Shown piece after piece: positions 16,724 through 24,651 of a stretch of DNA of 64,000 bases. The DNA is from Adhaeribacter arboris (GTDB lineage: Bacteria > Bacteroidota > Bacteroidia > Cytophagales > Hymenobacteraceae). Every line of letters begins with the position of its first letter. The stretch's first letter is position 1. The notes under the pieces are model-generated. The model was not told where the DNA came from and ran no database searches. It saw only the letters and a program-made list of their open reading frames with translations. The stretch is taken from positions 2,976,001 through 3,040,000 of the forward strand of contig NZ_PYFT01000001.1 of NCBI RefSeq assembly GCF_003023845.1, read 5' to 3'. Both the position numbers and the translations under genes were made by a program.

Positions 16724-18154
16724 ATGGAAAATATAAATTTCAAAAAATTACTCTTCACCCTTATTTTTTCATTTACTATTTGGTTTTTACCGGTACCCGT
16801 TGGCTTAAAGCCGGAAGCCATCTATTTATTAGCGGTATTTCTGGGTATTATTCTGGGCATTATTTTAAAAGCGGCGCCTATGGGAACCCTTTCGATGTTA
16901 GCCATTGCCGTGGTTACGCTTACCGGAATGCTGGCCCCCGATGACCCGGAAAAAGCCATAAGCCTGGCCCTAAGCGGCTTTAGTAATACCATTATCTGGT
17001 TTATCACGGTTTCGGTATTTATTGCCCGGGGATTCATCAAATCAGGACTGGGAACCCGCATTGCTTATTTTTTTATTAAGAAATTTGGCCGCACCCCGCT
17101 GGGTTTAGCCTACAGTTTAAGTTTCGCCGACTTTATTCTGGCGCCGGCCATTCCGGGTAATACCGCCCGCGCCGGTGGTATTATTTATCCTATCATGCAG
17201 TCGATTGCCGATAGCATGGGCTCTACCCCCGACTCGGAAGAGTCGCGGCACCGCATCGGCACTTTCCTGACACTTTGCTGTTACAACGCTACCTTAATTA
17301 CCTCGGCTATTTTCCTGACGGGTACTTCCAGTAATTTGATGTGCCAGAAGTTTGCTGCTGATTTAGGGATATCTATTTCCTGGGGTTATTGGGCTTTGGC
17401 CGGCATTTTCCCGGGTATCATCAGCTTGTTTGTAACCCCCGTAATTATAAAAAAAATAGTACCTCCGCAAATAAAAAGCACCCACCAGGCCGTAACCGCC
17501 GCGGCTGAATATTTAAAAAAACTAGGCCCTTTGCAGCCCGAGGAAAAATGGATGGTAATAACCTTTTTAGTTTTATTGTTTTTGTGGATAGCTGGTCCGC
17601 TCTGGAAAATAAACGCCACCACTTCGGCTTTTGTGGGTTTAGCCTTATTGTTACTCACCCAAGTATTAACCTGGGAAGATGTGAAAAAGGAACAAGCCGC
17701 CTGGGATAGTTTTATTTGGTTTTCGGCTTTGGTGATGATGGCTAGTGGCTTAAATACTTTAGGATTTTTTAACTGGTTAGGAGAATTGATAAAATTGTAC
17801 CTGGCGAATTTATCGTGGTTGATTGCCTTTCCGGTTATTGTACTGGTTTATTTTTACAGTCATTATTTATTTGCCAGCGCCACGGCGCACGTGGCGGCCA
17901 TGTACGCGGTTTTATTGGGTTTAGGCGTTTCGCTGGGAGTACCGGGCACGCTACTGGCTTTAATGCTGGGATTTACCGGCTCTTTGTACGGCACGCTTAC
18001 CCAATACGGCCACGGTCCGGCCCCCGTGTTGTTTGGCAGTGGCTACGTAACGGTAACCGAATGGTGGAAAACCGGTTTTTTGTTAAGCGTGTCTTTTTTG
18101 TTAATTTGGTTGGTGTTGGGAGGGGTTTGGTGGAAAGTAATTGGTGTTTTTTAA
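16724..18154 (+). CDS. DASS (SLC13/CitT-like) anion transporter
   Basis: 476 residues with about twelve membrane segments. The family's substrate and Na+ site motifs are present in both halves: L-T-G-T-S-S-N-L-M (about 204) and T-G-S-L-Y-G-T-L-T-Q-Y-G-H-G-P-A-P (about 420). Close relatives carry dicarboxylates, 2-oxoglutarate, citrate or sulfate. It is in the same orientation as, and close to, the creatininase-like gene, so it may import or exchange an organic acid from that reaction. Overlapping frames on either strand are shadows. Confidence 0.9.
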   Translation: MENINFKKLLFTLIFSFTIWFLPVPVGLKPEAIYLLAVFLGIILGIILKAAPMGTLSMLAIAVVTLTGMLAPDDPEKAISLALSGFSNTIIWFITVSVFIARGFIKSGLGTRIAYFFIKKFGRTPLGLAYSLSFADFILAPAIPGNTARAGGIIYPIMQSIADSMGSTPDSEESRHRIGTFLTLCCYNATLITSAIFLTGTSSNLMCQKFAADLGISISWGYWALAGIFPGIISLFVTPVIIKKIVPPQIKSTHQAVTAAAEYLKKLGPLQPEEKWMVITFLVLLFLWIAGPLWKINATTSAFVGLALLLLTQVLTWEDVKKEQAAWDSFIWFSALVMMASGLNTLGFFNWLGELIKLYLANLSWLIAFPVIVLVYFYSHYLFASATAHVAAMYAVLLGLGVSLGVPGTLLALMLGFTGSLYGTLTQYGHGPAPVLFGSGYVTVTEWWKTGFLLSVSFLLIWLVLGGVWWKVIGVF

Positions 18155-18190
18155 AATTTAAACGCTAATTCGTGTTGCTGATTTTAGGTA

Positions 18191-18634
18191 GTGTCCGTGA
18201 AAAATAAATTAAGCCCGCATATAAGGCAATTCAGGTACAGTTTGTTTTTGATTAGTTTGTGGTGGATAGCCTGCAATAAACCAAACAAACCAGAGGTGGA
18301 CCATCCCCGCCGAAGAATGGACTATATCCGAAAAATTCCCGGAGAAAGTAAACCAATTCCCGCCGAGGCAGTCCAGAAAGGAGAAGTTTATATTGCTTAT
18401 TCCGATTGTTATACCTGCCATAAAGAAGACAAAGATTCGGTAGGTCCGGCATTTAAAGATATTGCCGAAAGATATCCGGTCCAGCAAGCTTATATAGATA
18501 TGCTGGCGCAAAAAGTAATAAACGGCGGAAAAGGTTCCTGGGGACATGCCACCATGAGTGCTCACCCGAAAGTATCTAGGGAAGAAGCCAGGTTCATGGT
18601 CAGTTATATCCTTTCCTTAAAGAAAAACCAGTAA
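18191..18634 (+). CDS. Class I cytochrome c lipoprotein
   Basis: Starts with GTG at 18191 (a second in-frame GTG is at 18197). The signal S-L-W-W-I-A-C gives a lipobox Cys near residue 28. A single heme-binding motif C-Y-T-C-H lies near residue 76, and the axial Met is probably in G-H-A-T-M-S-A-H-P. The sequence resembles the cytochrome c551/c552 domains of Bacteroidota. It should be a membrane-anchored periplasmic electron carrier. It follows the DASS gene by 36 bp. Confident on fold, not on partner. Confidence 0.85.
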   Translation: MSVKNKLSPHIRQFRYSLFLISLWWIACNKPNKPEVDHPRRRMDYIRKIPGESKPIPAEAVQKGEVYIAYSDCYTCHKEDKDSVGPAFKDIAERYPVQQAYIDMLAQKVINGGKGSWGHATMSAHPKVSREEARFMVSYILSLKKNQ

Positions 18635-18765
18635 AATAAATCTTTACTAAATTGTACCTGGCTGATTTTGAGTAAAAATCAATATTTTGGATTAGTTACT
18701 AAAAACATAAAAGCTACAGCTCAGAATAGAAAAGTCTTAAAATCAAGAAACTCAAAAGTAAATCC

Positions 18766-19332
18766 ATGGAGGTAACCAACTGGAATGAACGACTTAACGA
18801 AACAGAATTAAAGGTGCTTGGCTTTGTAACAAAACACCATGGCGAACAGAAACGGAAGTACACCCATGAGCCTTATGTAAATCATTTAGTGAGAGTGGCG
18901 CTACTAGTAAAAGATTATCCCGATGACAGCCGAATGGTAATGGCAGCTTTATGCCACGATTTATTGGAAGATACCGAGTGTACGATGGCGGAACTTTATC
19001 AATTTCTGTCCGGCATTGGCTTAAATGGTGCGGATAGTGATTATATATGCTTTTGGGTGAAAGAATTAACCGACGTGTTTACCTCGGAGGCATATCCTCA
19101 ATTTAACCGAAAAACCAGAAAAGATTTGGAAGCAGCCCGACTATGGGAAATCTCACCGGATGCCCAAACCATTAAATATTGCGATTTGATTGACAATACT
19201 ACTTCCATTGTGGAACATGGAGGTGGGTTTGCCAAAGTATATTTGAAAGAAAAGAAACGGATACTGGTTAATATGAATAAAGGCAACCAGGAACTTTATC
19301 AGAAAGCTAGTTCTATTGTGGAAAAGATATAA
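18766..19332 (+). CDS. HD-domain protein, MESH1-like (p)ppGpp hydrolase candidate
   Basis: 188 residues. The pattern H-G-E-Q-K-R-K-Y-T-H-E-P-Y-V-N-H (about 24-39), A-A-L-C-H-D-L-L-E-D-T (about 65-75) and K-Y-C-D-L-I-D-N (about 141-148) is that of the SpoT/MESH1 HD hydrolase family. There is no synthetase, TGS or ACT domain, so it would be a small alarmone hydrolase or a related nucleotide phosphohydrolase. It stands alone and ends at a strong bidirectional terminator. Confidence 0.8.
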   Translation: MEVTNWNERLNETELKVLGFVTKHHGEQKRKYTHEPYVNHLVRVALLVKDYPDDSRMVMAALCHDLLEDTECTMAELYQFLSGIGLNGADSDYICFWVKELTDVFTSEAYPQFNRKTRKDLEAARLWEISPDAQTIKYCDLIDNTTSIVEHGGGFAKVYLKEKKRILVNMNKGNQELYQKASSIVEKI

Positions 19333-19364
19333 ACGTCGTTGAATATTCCTTTTATACTTCTGTC

Positions 19365-19414
19365 CTTCAGGAGGAAACTATTTGGCTACGAAGCAGAATA
19401 GTTTCCTCCTGAAG
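19365..19414. terminator. Bidirectional hairpin between convergent genes
   Basis: CTTCAGGAGGAAACTAT (19365-19381) and its perfect complement (19398-19414) form a 17-bp stem with a 16-nt loop, between the HD gene and the convergent bshB1. An A/T-rich stretch follows. It probably serves both genes. Confidence 0.7.
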
Positions 19415-19493
19415 AACAAATATTTTAAATTTTTGAACTGCACTCAGCCTGATAAATCTTACAAAATTCCAAAATCACAGCCTAATATTTTGC

Positions 19494-20213
19494 TTACCGC
19501 AGATGCTGTAAATTATCCACTCCCAAAAAGCGTTGGCAGGTAAAACCTTCGGCGAACGGGGCGTTAATGTACTTGCCAAATTCCCGGGCGCGGCCTTCGT
19601 GAATGAGGAAAAAATCGGGCGCGGAAATATAGGTTACAGCGGGTTCGTTGTAATCCGGGTGGTAAAACTGACTCCGATAGGCCTGGATAGCAGCTAATTT
19701 TAAATCCCAGTAATTGGTAATATCCACCAGAATATCGGGTTTGATGTAGGTATTTTGGATGTATTGCAGTACCAGTTCGGGGCGCCAGGCTTCCTGGGGT
19801 TCGCCGTCGAGTTCGGTTTTAATTTGCGGTAAGCCCGCGATAAAAGCGGCTTCAGTTACTAATTTACAGGCCCGGCCGTGGTCCGGATGCCGGTCGTGGG
19901 GCGCGTTAGTCAGTACAATTCGCGGTTGGTATTTGCGTACCGCCCGGATAATCTGCATGGTATGGGCTTCGTCGATCACGAAAAAACAATCCCGCATCCA
20001 TAAATTTTCACGCACCTGCAAACCCAATAATCTTTTTGCTTCTAACGCTTCTGTTGCCCGGATTTCGGCGGAGCCGCGCGTGCCCAGTTCACCACGGGTC
20101 AGATCGATCATGCCTACTTTATCGCCGAGCGCTACTTGTTTTAAAATGGTACCGCCGCAGCCCACTTCCGCATCGTCCGGATGCGCCGAAAAAACCAAAA
20201 TATCTAACTTCAT
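19494..20213 (-). CDS. bshB1: Bacillithiol biosynthesis deacetylase BshB1
   Basis: 239 residues of the LmbE/PIG-L Zn deacetylase fold. The zinc motif A-H-P-D-D-A-E-V-G-C-G-G (10-21) is followed by L-T-R-G-E-L-G-T-R-G-S, W-M-R-D and H-D-R-H-P-D-H-G-R-A. The full-length pattern is that of BshB1, which deacetylates GlcNAc-malate in bacillithiol synthesis. It lies 39 bp downstream of the sulfite dehydrogenase gene on the same strand, so a thiol gene is transcribed with sulfur oxidation genes, perhaps by chance. Confidence 0.93.
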   Translation of the reverse strand: MKLDILVFSAHPDDAEVGCGGTILKQVALGDKVGMIDLTRGELGTRGSAEIRATEALEAKRLLGLQVRENLWMRDCFFVIDEAHTMQIIRAVRKYQPRIVLTNAPHDRHPDHGRACKLVTEAAFIAGLPQIKTELDGEPQEAWRPELVLQYIQNTYIKPDILVDITNYWDLKLAAIQAYRSQFYHPDYNEPAVTYISAPDFFLIHEGRAREFGKYINAPFAEGFTCQRFLGVDNLQHLR

Positions 20214-20252
20214 AAAAGCGCTGCTTCTGCTTGCCCGGCAAGATACTCTTTT

Positions 20253-21503
20253 TTATTTATCCGGTTTGTTTAAAACCTGACCATCCCGTTGAATCAGCCA
20301 GGTAGTAATGGGGTTGAAATGGTAGCCGCCTTTGTTGTCGCCGCGGGCGGCAACTAATTGGCTAAAGGTGGGTTGGGTATAACCGGTTTCATCGACGGCC
20401 CGGCTCATGATTTCGGTTTCGTTGCCGTTCCATTGCCACAAATGCCGGAAATAGGTATGCGCTTTGTCCAGCACCGGGTCTTGCAATCGGGCCAATTGCC
20501 AGGTTTTGCCGGCGTCGGTACTTACTTCTACTTGGGTAATTTTGCCCCGACCGCTCCAGGCAATGCCGCGGATTTCCATCCAGCCTTTTTCGACCTGCAC
20601 CGGGTAAGCCGGGAAGGTAATGATGGAACGGGCATCCATATCGAAACTAAATTGCCGGATTTTGCCGTCTTTTACGGGTTCGGTGTATTTAGAAGTTTCT
20701 TCGCGCGTCATAAACGGCGCATCCGAAAACTCAATACGGCGCAACCATTTTACGCTGGTATTGCCTTCCCAACCGGGTAAAAACAAGCGGGCCGGATACC
20801 CTTGCTCCGGACGAATAGCTTCGCCGTTTTGGGAGTAAGCAATCATCCCGTCCTGTAAGCCTTTTTTTACCGGAATACTGCGGGTCATGACGGCAGCATC
20901 GGAACCTTCGGCCAAGAACCAGGTAGCATTGGGTTTTACGCCTACTTCCCGGAACAAGGTAGAAAGCAGCACGCCGGTCCATTCGCTTTGGCTGGTTAAA
21001 CCGGCAATTTCCTGGGGCGTTATTTTACCGGCCGGGTTACTCCGGAAATTGCCCGAACATTCTAAAAAGCAAATCCGCGAAAAAGCCGGGAACCGCTTTA
21101 AATCTTGTAAGGTGAATTTCATGGGCTTTTCCACCAATCCGTGAATATACAATTCGTACTCTTCCGGGTTAATGGTGGGCACACCGCCGTGGTGCCGTTC
21201 GTAATGCAAGTCGGCGGGCGTAATGGTGCCGTACAAATCCTGCAAAGGCGTGCGCGAGGACGTGTCGGAGGGTTTCCGGACCGGCTTTTCGTACCCCGAC
21301 CGGGTGCCTAATTCACTAGGCAAAGGCCCTTGTTTTTTAGTAGGATCATCTGGTATTACGGCGGCTTCCGGTATGGCCGCCTGCACGGTTTTCCCAACTG
21401 CAGTTTGTACCAATACTACCGCCGCAGTTGCCGCTCCGCCCAACAATTGCCGGCGACTCAGCGGTTTATGAAACAAAGGCGTATCTTCCGTTTCCGACTT
21501 CAC
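20253..21503 (-). CDS. SoxC-like molybdopterin sulfite dehydrogenase with Tat signal
   Basis: 416 residues. The N-terminus carries a twin-arginine signal (L-S-R-R-Q-L-L-G-G, residues 15-23) and an Ala-rich hydrophobic core. The sulfite oxidase domain holds the Mo-ligating Cys in F-L-E-C-S-G-N (about 146-152), H-H-G-G-V-P-T-I-N-P-E-E-Y and PGWEGNTSVKWLRRIE. The C-terminal dimerisation domain has Q-V-E-V-S-T-D-A-G-K-T-W. It should oxidise sulfite to sulfate in the periplasm and pass electrons to the cytochrome c encoded just upstream, as in the SoxCD pair. Confidence 0.9.
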   Translation of the reverse strand: MKSETEDTPLFHKPLSRRQLLGGAATAAVVLVQTAVGKTVQAAIPEAAVIPDDPTKKQGPLPSELGTRSGYEKPVRKPSDTSSRTPLQDLYGTITPADLHYERHHGGVPTINPEEYELYIHGLVEKPMKFTLQDLKRFPAFSRICFLECSGNFRSNPAGKITPQEIAGLTSQSEWTGVLLSTLFREVGVKPNATWFLAEGSDAAVMTRSIPVKKGLQDGMIAYSQNGEAIRPEQGYPARLFLPGWEGNTSVKWLRRIEFSDAPFMTREETSKYTEPVKDGKIRQFSFDMDARSIITFPAYPVQVEKGWMEIRGIAWSGRGKITQVEVSTDAGKTWQLARLQDPVLDKAHTYFRHLWQWNGNETEIMSRAVDETGYTQPTFSQLVAARGDNKGGYHFNPITTWLIQRDGQVLNKPDK

Positions 21504-21567
21504 TTTTATTATGTTTTTTAAATATTTTTAAATTTTCAGCTTGCTACAAACTTTGTAAGAGTTTGAT

Positions 21568-22215
21568 TTAACGAACTTCCGGACCACCTTTTCGGTCGTC
21601 GGGCACAAAAAGCTTTTGCGCCGGCATCACTACTTTGGGTAAAGTTTCGGCGTTCATGAAGGCTTCCGCGGGAATAATTTTATTCGCGTTGAGCAGAAAA
21701 GCCGTTAAGGCATACACTTCTTCGTTGGTTAAAGAACCGGGAGCGTTAAACGGCATGGCCCGGCGAATGTAGTCGAACAAGGTGGTGGCGTAAGGCCAGT
21801 AATTGCCAATAGTTTTTTCTTTATTATTCTCGGTTCCGGCAGCATCGGTTTCCACAACCGAAACCAGGCGGTTATTAGGTCCTTCCACTCCGGTTTTTCC
21901 GTGACACGCCGCACATTTCACGGCGTAAACGGCCTTACCGGCCAGTACCGTTCCGGAGCCGCCAGGTAATCCTTTGCCATCGGGCCGCACATCTATGTCC
22001 AATAAGGCTATTTCCTGAGCAGTGGCCGGTTTCCCAAAACCAAAGCTAGTCGGCCAATTTTCTGAATCAGCTTTTGTTACTTGGGTTGATGGAACAACAG
22101 CAGTGGCAGAAGATTTATTTGCTGTTGGGGAACGGGTACAGGCTGCTCCTAGCAAAATCAGTCCGGTTAAAAGCCAGTTGAAGCCCGAATTTTTTAAAAT
22201 TTTTAAATTTTTCAT
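21568..22215 (-). CDS. Cytochrome c lipoprotein, SoxD-like electron acceptor
   Basis: I choose the start at 22215 (MKNLKILKN), giving 215 residues, because it gives a clean lipoprotein signal (L-L-G-A-A-C, Cys about 22); the longer frame from 22332 would bury it. One heme motif C-A-A-C-H lies near residue 100. G-N-Y-W-P-Y-A-T-T-L-F-D-Y-I-R-R-A-M-P and L-T-N-E-E-V-Y-A-L match the SoxD cytochrome domain. It is immediately upstream of the SoxC-like gene (64 bp), so it should take electrons from sulfite oxidation. A frame at 21729-21914 is a shadow. Confidence 0.88.
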   Translation of the reverse strand: MKNLKILKNSGFNWLLTGLILLGAACTRSPTANKSSATAVVPSTQVTKADSENWPTSFGFGKPATAQEIALLDIDVRPDGKGLPGGSGTVLAGKAVYAVKCAACHGKTGVEGPNNRLVSVVETDAAGTENNKEKTIGNYWPYATTLFDYIRRAMPFNAPGSLTNEEVYALTAFLLNANKIIPAEAFMNAETLPKVVMPAQKLFVPDDRKGGPEVR

Positions 22216-22480
22216 TAACTGTTTAGGAGGATAGCTTGCTTTTATAACCAAGCTAGTTTTTAATACAATTTTCTGCTTTTCCGTGGTTAAATAATTGACG
22301 CTGCAAACATTAAGTTTCATCTTGAATATCACTTAGCTAAGTTTTCTGATATTATTTGCTTCGTCAACTCTTGATGTTCTCCTAATTCCAACTTATTTGT
22401 CGGATTTAAACAAACACAAGCCAGTAGCAGCCGTAACAAGAAGAGTGAATCATTTATTTTCCACTTAAAAGTTATAAGCC

Positions 22481-22654
22481 ATGACCAAAGGACACAATAA
22501 AGACATGCACGAGGATGAAAATACATCTCAAACAAACAAAGACAAAGGCCAAAGCACCAAGCTGAAACACTCCAAAAAAGACGACAGCCCGAACCAGGGC
22601 CGCCATGCCAACCCGGACCAAAGCGGTGGTACCAAAGGAGCCAACAGCATTTAA
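22481..22654 (+). CDS. Small, highly hydrophilic protein of 57 residues
   Basis: ATG at 22481 to TAA at 22654. The product is almost wholly charged or polar (Lys, Asp, Asn, Gln, Gly, His) with no hydrophobic core. It contains K-D-D-S-P-N-Q-G-R-H and ends in D-Q-S-G-G-T-K-G-A-N-S-I. The composition recalls small stress or desiccation-related hydrophilins, with a loose likeness to KGG-type stress proteins. It lies on the opposite strand to the sulfur genes, between the cytochrome and exporter genes. Codon use and the biased composition favour a real gene; function unknown. Confidence 0.6.
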   Translation: MTKGHNKDMHEDENTSQTNKDKGQSTKLKHSKKDDSPNQGRHANPDQSGGTKGANSI

Positions 22655-22745
22655 ATTTAAAAAATTTGTTTTAAACCCAAGAATCTAGTTTATTCTGGTT
22701 CTTGAGCTATTTTTAAATTATTTAAAGTTTTACAATCTTGGAGGT

Positions 22746-22886
22746 AGTCCCCCTTTGGAGGGGGTAGGGGGAGAATTTATATATTTGATAATTTAAAACA
22801 AGTTTTAATCCATGCAGCTTTCCAGAATAAGGCCTTTTATTGATCACGTTAATTTATCCTCCCCCTACCCCCTCCAAAGGGGGACT
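22746..22886. repeat. Inverted pair of the common CCCCCTTTGGAGGGGGTAGG repeat
   Basis: A 27-nt G/C-rich arm at 22746-22772 is repeated exactly in inverse at 22860-22886, with an 87-bp AT-rich spacer. Each arm is also partly self-complementary (CCCCCTTTGGAGGGGG). It lies between the 57-residue gene and the YeiH stop. Similar sequences are widespread in intergenic DNA of Bacteroidota. Confidence 0.75.
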
Positions 22887-22917
22887 TCTCTCCTGGATCA
22901 AAAATAAAAGTAAATTG

Positions 22918-24207
22918 TTACTTACCGCCGAATAAAACAAAAGCAATTACCAGCGTAATGAAAATGTTAAAAGTTTGCGCAATTAAAAAGGCGTAAAGCG
23001 GTTTCTTGCTTTGCTTGTTAAATAAATCAGCAAAATTGGTTTCCAGGCCAATGCTGGTGAAAGCCAAGGCAAACCACAAGCCTTGCAGGTTTTTTAAACT
23101 ATCTTTCACCTGAGCGGTAGTTTCGGGCGAGATGAAGAAAGAAAAAAGCAACGAAGCGCCAATAAAACCCAGTACAAACTTGGGAAAACGTTCCCAGATT
23201 ACCCCTAAAGTTGGCTTGCTGTTTTGCTCTTCTGAATTGGGATGTTTGGTATAGGTCCAGTAAACCGAAATAGCGAAAGCCGCTAAACCCAGCAATACGT
23301 TCTGCGAAAATTTTACAATCGTACTGATTTTTAGAGCCGTTTCGCCCACCAGCGTACCCGAAGCCACTACGGCTCCGGTAGTATCAATGCTGCCGCCTAA
23401 CCAGGCGCCGGTAACTTCCTGCGGAAAGTTAAAATACTGGGCTACGTACGGCATAAATAGCATCATCGGGATGGCCGTAATTAACACCATGGAAATCACG
23501 TAGGACAGCTTTTTGGAATCACCTTTAATCGCGCCGGAAGTAGCAATTGCCGCTGAAACCCCGCAAATAGAAACGGCGCTGGAAATCATCATGGTGAGTT
23601 CGTCGTCTACTTTCAATTTCTTGCAAGTCCAGTAAGCCAGATACCACACCGATACGACTACCAGCAAGGCCTGAATTAAACCTAAGGAACCCGCCTTTAG
23701 AATATCGGAGAAAATAACGCTGGTACCCAGCAGCACCAAACCAATTTTCACGAATAACTCTGTCGTTAGCGTAGACCGAAACCAATCGGGTAATTTGAAA
23801 AAGTTGCCGATGATCAAACCAATGGATAAACTAAAAATAACGGCTTCCAGGTTTAAGGCTTTTACCTGCTTGTTCCCAGCCAGAATTAAGGCCAGAATAG
23901 TTAGTACATAGACCACCGGAAAAACGAGCAAATACGATTTCAAGGGCTTACCAATCAGGGTGGCGCCCAACCCACCAATGGTAAATACCAGCAAAAACTG
24001 CAAAGCAATTAAGCCTAGGTTACTGGCATTTAAAACTTTAGCGGTTAATTCCGCAGGATTACTCCAGCCAAATACCGGCACCGGCAGCAAAAATCCAGCA
24101 ATGGCTAACAAAATGATTAATCCGCCTAAAATTACAACGGTCCAATCTTCCGAAACGGCAAACCGGGTTTTGGGCGGAGAAGTAACTGTTGCTTGGGTTG
24201 AAGACAT
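22918..24207 (-). CDS. YeiH/UPF0324 family putative sulfate exporter
   Basis: I place the start at 24207 (MSSTQATVT, 429 residues) because the promoter box at 24246-24253 would put the transcript start after the longer frame's ATG (24249). About ten to twelve membrane segments are visible. Family motifs include L-E-A-V-I-F-S-L-S-I-G-L-I-I-G-N, V-S-I-C-G-V-S-A-A-I-A and G-G-S-I-D-T-T-G-A-V-V-A-S-G (about 285). Members near sulfite-oxidising genes are thought to export sulfate; YeiH itself is unproven. Here it is next to the SoxC-like module, which supports that role. Confidence 0.88.
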   Translation of the reverse strand: MSSTQATVTSPPKTRFAVSEDWTVVILGGLIILLAIAGFLLPVPVFGWSNPAELTAKVLNASNLGLIALQFLLVFTIGGLGATLIGKPLKSYLLVFPVVYVLTILALILAGNKQVKALNLEAVIFSLSIGLIIGNFFKLPDWFRSTLTTELFVKIGLVLLGTSVIFSDILKAGSLGLIQALLVVVSVWYLAYWTCKKLKVDDELTMMISSAVSICGVSAAIATSGAIKGDSKKLSYVISMVLITAIPMMLFMPYVAQYFNFPQEVTGAWLGGSIDTTGAVVASGTLVGETALKISTIVKFSQNVLLGLAAFAISVYWTYTKHPNSEEQNSKPTLGVIWERFPKFVLGFIGASLLFSFFISPETTAQVKDSLKNLQGLWFALAFTSIGLETNFADLFNKQSKKPLYAFLIAQTFNIFITLVIAFVLFGGK

Positions 24208-24245
24208 AAATTTTAAATTTTCTTTTATGTATATAGATGTAGTAG

Positions 24246-24253
24246 ACAAATCT
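24246..24253 (-). promoter_or_regulatory. TAnnTTTG -7 box before the YeiH gene
   Basis: On the minus strand the sequence is TAGATTTG. It lies just upstream of the chosen start (24207) and overlaps the longer reading frame's ATG, which decides the start call. No clear -33 TTG was found at standard spacing. Confidence 0.4.
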
Positions 24254-24340
24254 ATTGCATAGTTGCCACTTTCGCTATTATTTCTTACAAAAGTTGTTTA
24301 AAGTTATGGTATGGGTTCTGTTTGTATTGGTAATTTTACT

Positions 24341-24390
24341 CTTCCGCCCGAAAGGGCACCTTCCCTAAAAACAGGGAAGGAGAGGCGGCT
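24341..24390. repeat. Intergenic repeat family D, copy 1
   Basis: TTCCGCCCGAAAGGGCACC followed by TTCCCTAAAAACAGGGAAGG and AGAGGCGGC. Near-identical copies lie at 46651-46695 and, inverted, at 46912-46956. The inner part can form a hairpin around TAAAAACA. Confidence 0.65.
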
Positions 24391-24477
24391 TTTTACATTT
24401 ACCAATTACCATTTACCAGTTAATAAGTACCAGTTTGTAATTTAACTGAGCAACAGATAGCTAGGCAACAAACTCCT

Positions 24478-24574
24478 ATGGCGCGGATTTACTTCCGTGA
24501 CTTGCTTATTCTATATTAGAAATGGCTGCTTTTTCCTAAGTTAAAAAAGGCACGGAAGTAAATCCGCGCCATAG
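24478..24574. repeat. Inverted repeat family B, copy 1
   Basis: A 23-bp arm starting TATGGCGCGGATTTACTTCC (24478-24500) is perfectly inverted at 24552-24574, enclosing about 50 bp. A second, partly decayed copy is at 26304-26439, on the other side of the PYROXD2-like gene. Confidence 0.75.
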
Positions 24575-24590
24575 TGCGGCTATAGGAAAG

Positions 24591-24629
24591 CTCCCCTCCT
24601 AATCTTAGGAGGGGCAGAGGTGGTTGACC
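24591..24629. repeat. Intergenic repeat family C, copy 1
   Basis: CCCCTCCTAATCTTAGGAGGGG, a hairpin, followed by CAGAGGTGGTTGACC. It is inverted relative to the copy at 26224-26261, so the two face each other across the PYROXD2-like gene. Together with copies B and D this fills the 24208-24651 gap. Confidence 0.65.
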
Positions 24630-24651
24630 CTTTGCACAATAACTTTTATAC

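Noticed and set aside
17815-18168. 117-residue ORF overlapping the DASS gene
   Set aside because: Out-of-frame overlap with a clear transporter gene; Arg/Gly-rich composition.
22739-22890. Spaced repeats as a CRISPR array
   Set aside because: Only two copies, inverted rather than direct, with no cas genes in the window.
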